A stretch of DNA of 64,000 nucleotides, taken from assembly GCF_014197615.1 (NCBI RefSeq), contig NZ_JACIFY010000008.1, positions 180,372 through 244,371 on the forward strand, given 5' to 3'. Positions within the stretch are counted from its first letter, which is position 1. Every line of letters begins with the position of its first letter. A model generated the notes under the pieces. That model searched no databases. It had not been told where the DNA came from and worked only from the letters and a program-made list of their open reading frames with translations. Shown here one piece after another: positions 61,701 to 64,000 of this stretch. The translations under genes were made by a program, and so were the position numbers. The stretch is from Rhizobium esperanzae. GTDB taxonomy: Bacteria > Pseudomonadota > Alphaproteobacteria > Rhizobiales > Rhizobiaceae.

Positions 61701-62723
61701 TCATTTCTTCCCGTCCGCCAGCGCCTCTTTCCGCCGGCGGCGCGGCAGGAGCGATTTGAAGTACCGCCACATCGGCGAAATAACGTAGCCGACCACGGGA
61801 ATTGTGATCAAGCCGACGACAATACCGACGATGCCGGCGCCTGCGGCTTCGACGATCCAGCGCAGCACGGAGGTCAGAACGGGAATGGCATGCGCGACCG
61901 CCTCCCCGGCATCATGGATCAGATGCGCAAGCCCGCCCGCGCCATAGGCTTCGAGGCCATGAACGATGATGCCGCCACCGACCCAGATCATGGCAGCCGT
62001 TCCGACGACACCGAGCACTTTCAGAAAATAAGGCATGCCGGTGACAAGCCCTCGTCCGACCCCGCGCAAGAAGGGGCCTATTGGAGGCGCCGTCCGAGAA
62101 CGCGCCATCATCAGCCCCAGATCATCGGCCTTCACGATCAGCCCCACGCCGCCATAGACCATGACCGTTATCCCCAGTCCCACGACGGCAAGGATGAAGG
62201 CCTGCGTGAATATGTTGCCTGACGGGAGCGCGCCAAGCGTAATCGCCATGATTTCGGCAGAGAGGATGAAATCCGTCTTGATCGCACCGGCGACCTTCTG
62301 GTCTTCGAGCGATTGCGCATCGAGGCTTGTGGTCTCGAGTGCCGATTCATGGGCGTGGGCAGCATGCGGCAGCACCAGCCCATAGACTTTTTCCACGCCT
62401 TCGTAGCAGAGAAAAAGTCCGCCAATCATAAGCAGCGGTGTGATCGCTTGCGGTGCGACAAGGTTCAGGATAAGCGCCGCGGGAAGCAGAATCAGAAGCT
62501 TGTTTTTCAGCGAACCCAGCGCGATCTTGCCGATGATCGGCAATTCGCGTGATGCCGAAAATCCGGTGACATAGCGGGGTGTGACTGCCGCATCATCGAT
62601 GACCACCCCTGCCGCTTTCGCACCGGCTTTGGCTGCTTGGCCGGCAATGTCGTCAAGCGAGGCCGCAGCCACCTTGGCCAATGCGGCGATATCATCAAGA
62701 AGGGCGATCAGGCCAACACTCAT
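61701..62723 (-). CDS. DUF808 family membrane protein (YedI-like)
   Basis: 340 residues from ATG 62723 (MSVGLIALLDDIAALAKVAA), the typical DUF808 beginning; the longer frame to 62864 adds an unrelated Arg-rich stretch. The N-terminal amphipathic helix (ASLDDIAGQAAKAGAKAAGV) precedes about six TM helices, with a cytoplasmic basic C-terminus (KSLLPRRRRKEALADGKK). E. coli YedI is its uncharacterised relative; no function is known. It stands alone between the sugar locus and the toxin-antitoxin genes. Confidence 0.9.
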   Translation of the reverse strand: MSVGLIALLDDIAALAKVAAASLDDIAGQAAKAGAKAAGVVIDDAAVTPRYVTGFSASRELPIIGKIALGSLKNKLLILLPAALILNLVAPQAITPLLMIGGLFLCYEGVEKVYGLVLPHAAHAHESALETTSLDAQSLEDQKVAGAIKTDFILSAEIMAITLGALPSGNIFTQAFILAVVGLGITVMVYGGVGLIVKADDLGLMMARSRTAPPIGPFLRGVGRGLVTGMPYFLKVLGVVGTAAMIWVGGGIIVHGLEAYGAGGLAHLIHDAGEAVAHAIPVLTSVLRWIVEAAGAGIVGIVVGLITIPVVGYVISPMWRYFKSLLPRRRRKEALADGKK

Positions 62724-62982
62724 TCGAGCCTCCGTTGGGAAGACAGACTTACATAACGAAAAACGGAAAACCGTCCTCCAACGACCTCGAGGCGAGACGT
62801 GGCATTCTCCGCCGGGAAGATGCCACGCACAGATCACAACGGCAATGCAGTTATTCGCCGGCATCGGAGGTTATGCCCGCGGCCTCCCCTCCGAGTTTTT
62901 GAGGCATTTCCAGGCAGAGTGTATACCTAAAAAATCGCGGCGATCGCGCGAAGCGCCATCGTCTGAATTTGTCCAATGAGGG

Positions 62983-63273
62983 CTACAATTCCAGCGGCCA
63001 CCGCTGGTGTGCATGCATGACGGTAATAATCACGACATCCCGCCCGACCCGGTATGGGATGATATAGGGAATATCAGCCAGCACCACTTCACGCGTGCCC
63101 TTGATGCGGCCCGGCCGCCCGCTGGCGGGCAATTCCACCAATGTATCCACCGCCGTCACGATCCGCGCCACCACGCGGGCCGCTGCGTCAGGATTATCCT
63201 TTTCGATATAGGCGCCGATTTCATCGAGCCGTCGCAACGCCCGATACGTCCAGCGAATACGTTTGCTGCTCAT
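62983..63273 (-). CDS. ParE/RelE family toxin
   Basis: 96 residues. The family pattern is clear: SKRIRWTYRALRRLDEIGAY at the N-terminus, then PASGRPGRIKGTREVVLADI and IPYRVGRDVVIITVMHAHQR, with the conserved Arg and the C-terminal Trp. ParE-type proteins poison DNA gyrase and RelE-type proteins cut mRNA; this one looks ParE-like. It overlaps the antitoxin stop as ATGA. The 62724-62982 gap upstream holds no gene. Confidence 0.9.
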   Translation of the reverse strand: MSSKRIRWTYRALRRLDEIGAYIEKDNPDAAARVVARIVTAVDTLVELPASGRPGRIKGTREVVLADIPYIIPYRVGRDVVIITVMHAHQRWPLEL

Positions 63274-63518
63274 GACTGCCGGACAGACTTCACGTATTTC
63301 CCGATCACCTTCGCCACATCTTCATCGCTGGCAAATTCTCCGCGATCGGCCTCAGCCAGCCCGGCCTCAATCTCAGCAAGCTGCCATTCCTGCTGCTCAA
63401 CGAAAGCCTCAATAGCCTCGGCAGCCATGTACGCGCGGGACCGGTCCAGCTTTTCCGCGATCTGACTAAGCTTGTCCGCGGTTTCATCCGAAACACGCAC
63501 GGTAAATGCAGCGGTCAT
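63270..63518 (-). CDS. Ribbon-helix-helix antitoxin
   Basis: 82 residues from ATG 63518 (MTAAFTVRVSDETADKLSQI); AGAGG lies just upstream. The beta strand TAAFTVRVSDETADKL and the helices that follow (AEKLDRSRAYMAAEAIEAFV) form an RHH fold, which binds DNA and the toxin. The C-terminal tail (DEDVAKVIGKYVKSVRQS) is the probable toxin-binding part. It is the first gene of the operon and likely represses it together with the toxin. The longer frame to 63575 has no good start signal. Confidence 0.9.
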   Translation of the reverse strand: MTAAFTVRVSDETADKLSQIAEKLDRSRAYMAAEAIEAFVEQQEWQLAEIEAGLAEADRGEFASDEDVAKVIGKYVKSVRQS

Positions 63519-63591
63519 GGCCTCTAACTTTCTTTGGTTCTCTTTGATTGTTAGTGAGCCAAAGCGGTTCGTCAAGGTTCAACTCATGTGA

Positions 63592-63708
63592 AAGAACCTT
63601 CAGTTGGCGAATGTGCAGGTGGGCGGCGATGAGAAGACCGGGGCCGCCGCCGCGATGATCGCCGCACGGGACCGCCAGGAAAAGACCGCCACCGCGGCGG
63701 CGGGCTGA
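63592..63708 (+). pseudogene. Possible C-terminal remnant of a lost gene
   Basis: From the in-frame TGA ending at 63591 to the TGA at 63706-63708, the plus strand has an open frame that translates to a protein-like end (VGGDEKTGAAAAMIAARD, then ATAAAG). It has no start codon with a ribosome-binding site except a weak GTG at 63613. It may be the tail of a deleted gene. Nothing else recognisable lies between the antitoxin promoter and the hairpin at 63726. Confidence 0.25.
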
Positions 63709-63725
63709 GACCTGGAGCGCCGAAA

Positions 63726-63758
63726 CGCCAAAAGCCCGCACGGGGCGGGCTTTTGGCG
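63726..63758. terminator. Perfect 14-bp hairpin
   Basis: Arms CGCCAAAAGCCCGC and GCGGGCTTTTGGCG enclose a 5-base loop (ACGGG). The symmetric A4/T4 tracts inside the stem make it a plausible bidirectional intrinsic terminator. On the minus strand it follows a tRNA 3'-end-like sequence at 63777-63797. Confidence 0.7.
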
Positions 63759-63776
63759 ATGGTGAAGTGGAAGGTT

Positions 63777-63797
63777 TGGTTTCGGGGGCAGGATTTG
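63777..63797 (-). repeat. Initiator tRNA 3'-end-like sequence, copy 1 (one mismatch)
   Basis: On the minus strand this reads CAAATCCTGCCCCCGAAACC-A, one base different from copy 2 at 63908-63928. The match is to the T-arm and acceptor end with CCA of rhizobial initiator tRNA, as I recall that sequence. No cloverleaf can be formed upstream, so it is a fragment or a direct repeat. Confidence 0.45.
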
Positions 63798-63871
63798 GGG
63801 TTTTCTGTCCCACTGCGTCGGCTCCGCCTTCTTGCGGGCCCCTGATTAGGCGCCAATTCCTCGACCCGTTA

Positions 63872-63910
63872 CCAAACAAAAAGCCCGCACGGGGCGGGCT
63901 ATTTGTTTGG
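63872..63910 (-). terminator. Terminator-like hairpin abutting tRNA 3'-end-like sequence
   Basis: A 16-bp stem with one A-A mismatch: CCAAACAAA + AGCCCGC paired with GCGGGCT + TTTGTTTGG around a 5-base loop. Its core is the same AGCCCGC/GCGGGCT hairpin as at 63726. The last three bases (TGG on the plus strand, CCA on the minus strand) are also the CCA end of the tRNA-like sequence at 63908-63928, as expected for a native tRNA terminator. Confidence 0.65.
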
Positions 63911-63928
63911 TTGCGGGGGCAGGATTTG
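63908..63928 (-). repeat. Initiator tRNA 3'-end-like sequence, copy 2
   Basis: On the minus strand this 21-mer reads CAAATCCTGCCCCCGCAACC-A, matching the acceptor end of initiator tRNA as I remember it for rhizobia. Upstream (towards 64000, minus strand) the anticodon arm is not recognisable; instead there are palindromes such as CAGTCCA-C-TGGACTG. It therefore looks like a fragment, for example an attachment-site half or rrn-downstream debris. Confidence 0.5.
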
Positions 63929-64000
63929 CCCCGTTCGGGTCTTAAACCAGTCCACTGGACTGTTTTATCGGGCTTTGCCCGACCGACCGCTCACCCTTCA

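Noticed and set aside
63484..63879. Open frame on the minus strand across the hairpin and tRNA-like repeats
   Set aside because: It translates the hairpin repeats, has no good ribosome-binding site and overlaps the antitoxin gene.
63908..63990. Complete tRNA-fMet gene at the right edge
   Set aside because: Only the last 21 bases match; no anticodon arm with CAU or D-arm can be placed upstream on the minus strand.

Overview
The window looks like chromosomal or large-replicon DNA of a fast-growing rhizobium, most likely Rhizobium of the leguminosarum/etli group. The support is high-GC coding sequence with strong alphaproteobacterial codon bias, two copies of a RIME-like rhizobial intergenic repeat, a Ugp glycerol-3-phosphate transporter, several dedicated sugar ABC systems, and an Exo-type surface polysaccharide locus. 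No complete rRNA or tRNA gene, CRISPR array, phage or insertion sequence was seen.

Left part (1-20200): a truncated HSL-type alpha/beta hydrolase that lacks its catalytic serine; two LysR regulators around a short-chain dehydrogenase; a 3-methyladenine DNA glycosylase; a MarR-EmrA-EmrB drug-efflux operon; a CPA1 Na+/H+ antiporter; an RND efflux pair; a PPP-type phosphatase; an SfnB/DszC-like flavin oxidoreductase convergent with an Rrf2 regulator; and a short-chain dehydrogenase, a TIM-barrel isomerase, a carboxymuconolactone-decarboxylase-like protein and a cupin. RIME-like repeats fill two gaps between convergent genes, and one supplies the stop codon of the SfnB-like gene.

Sugar transport (20200-32470): ugpBAEC on the minus strand, then a ROK repressor divergent from a six-gene operon (binding protein, two permeases, SIS-domain protein, PfkB kinase, ATPase). 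A perfect inverted repeat lies in the ROK/operon promoter. SIS plus PfkB plus an ABC importer suggests an amino sugar or Amadori compound as substrate.

Surface polysaccharide locus (32450-52007): a GH16 glycanase, a Wzx flippase, two GT4 enzymes, a Crp/Fnr regulator, an ExoY-like initiating phosphoglycosyltransferase, a Wzc/ExoP-like co-polymerase with a broken Walker A motif, a GT2, an outer-membrane exporter, a Wzy-like polymerase, a GT8, a second GT2-type enzyme and an acyltransferase. The control module (Crp regulator, AT-rich divergent promoter, ExoY-like transferase, small membrane protein) is present twice. The second transferase has lost the catalytic Asp-Glu dyad, about 32 residues and its original N-terminal reading frame. 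The small membrane proteins resemble ExoX/SyrA-type polysaccharide repressors. This duplicated and partly decayed module is the most interesting part of the window.

Right part (52260-64000): a membrane PQQ-dependent glucose dehydrogenase, a class III nucleotide cyclase with TPRs, a GntR-controlled sugar locus (binding protein and dehydrogenase on one strand, ATPase and permease on the other, with a GntR-type palindrome in the shared promoter), a DUF808 membrane protein and a ParE-type toxin-antitoxin pair. The last 300 bases hold two 21-nt sequences matching the 3' end of initiator tRNA on the minus strand, each associated with a strong hairpin. They look like rrn-downstream or attachment-site debris.
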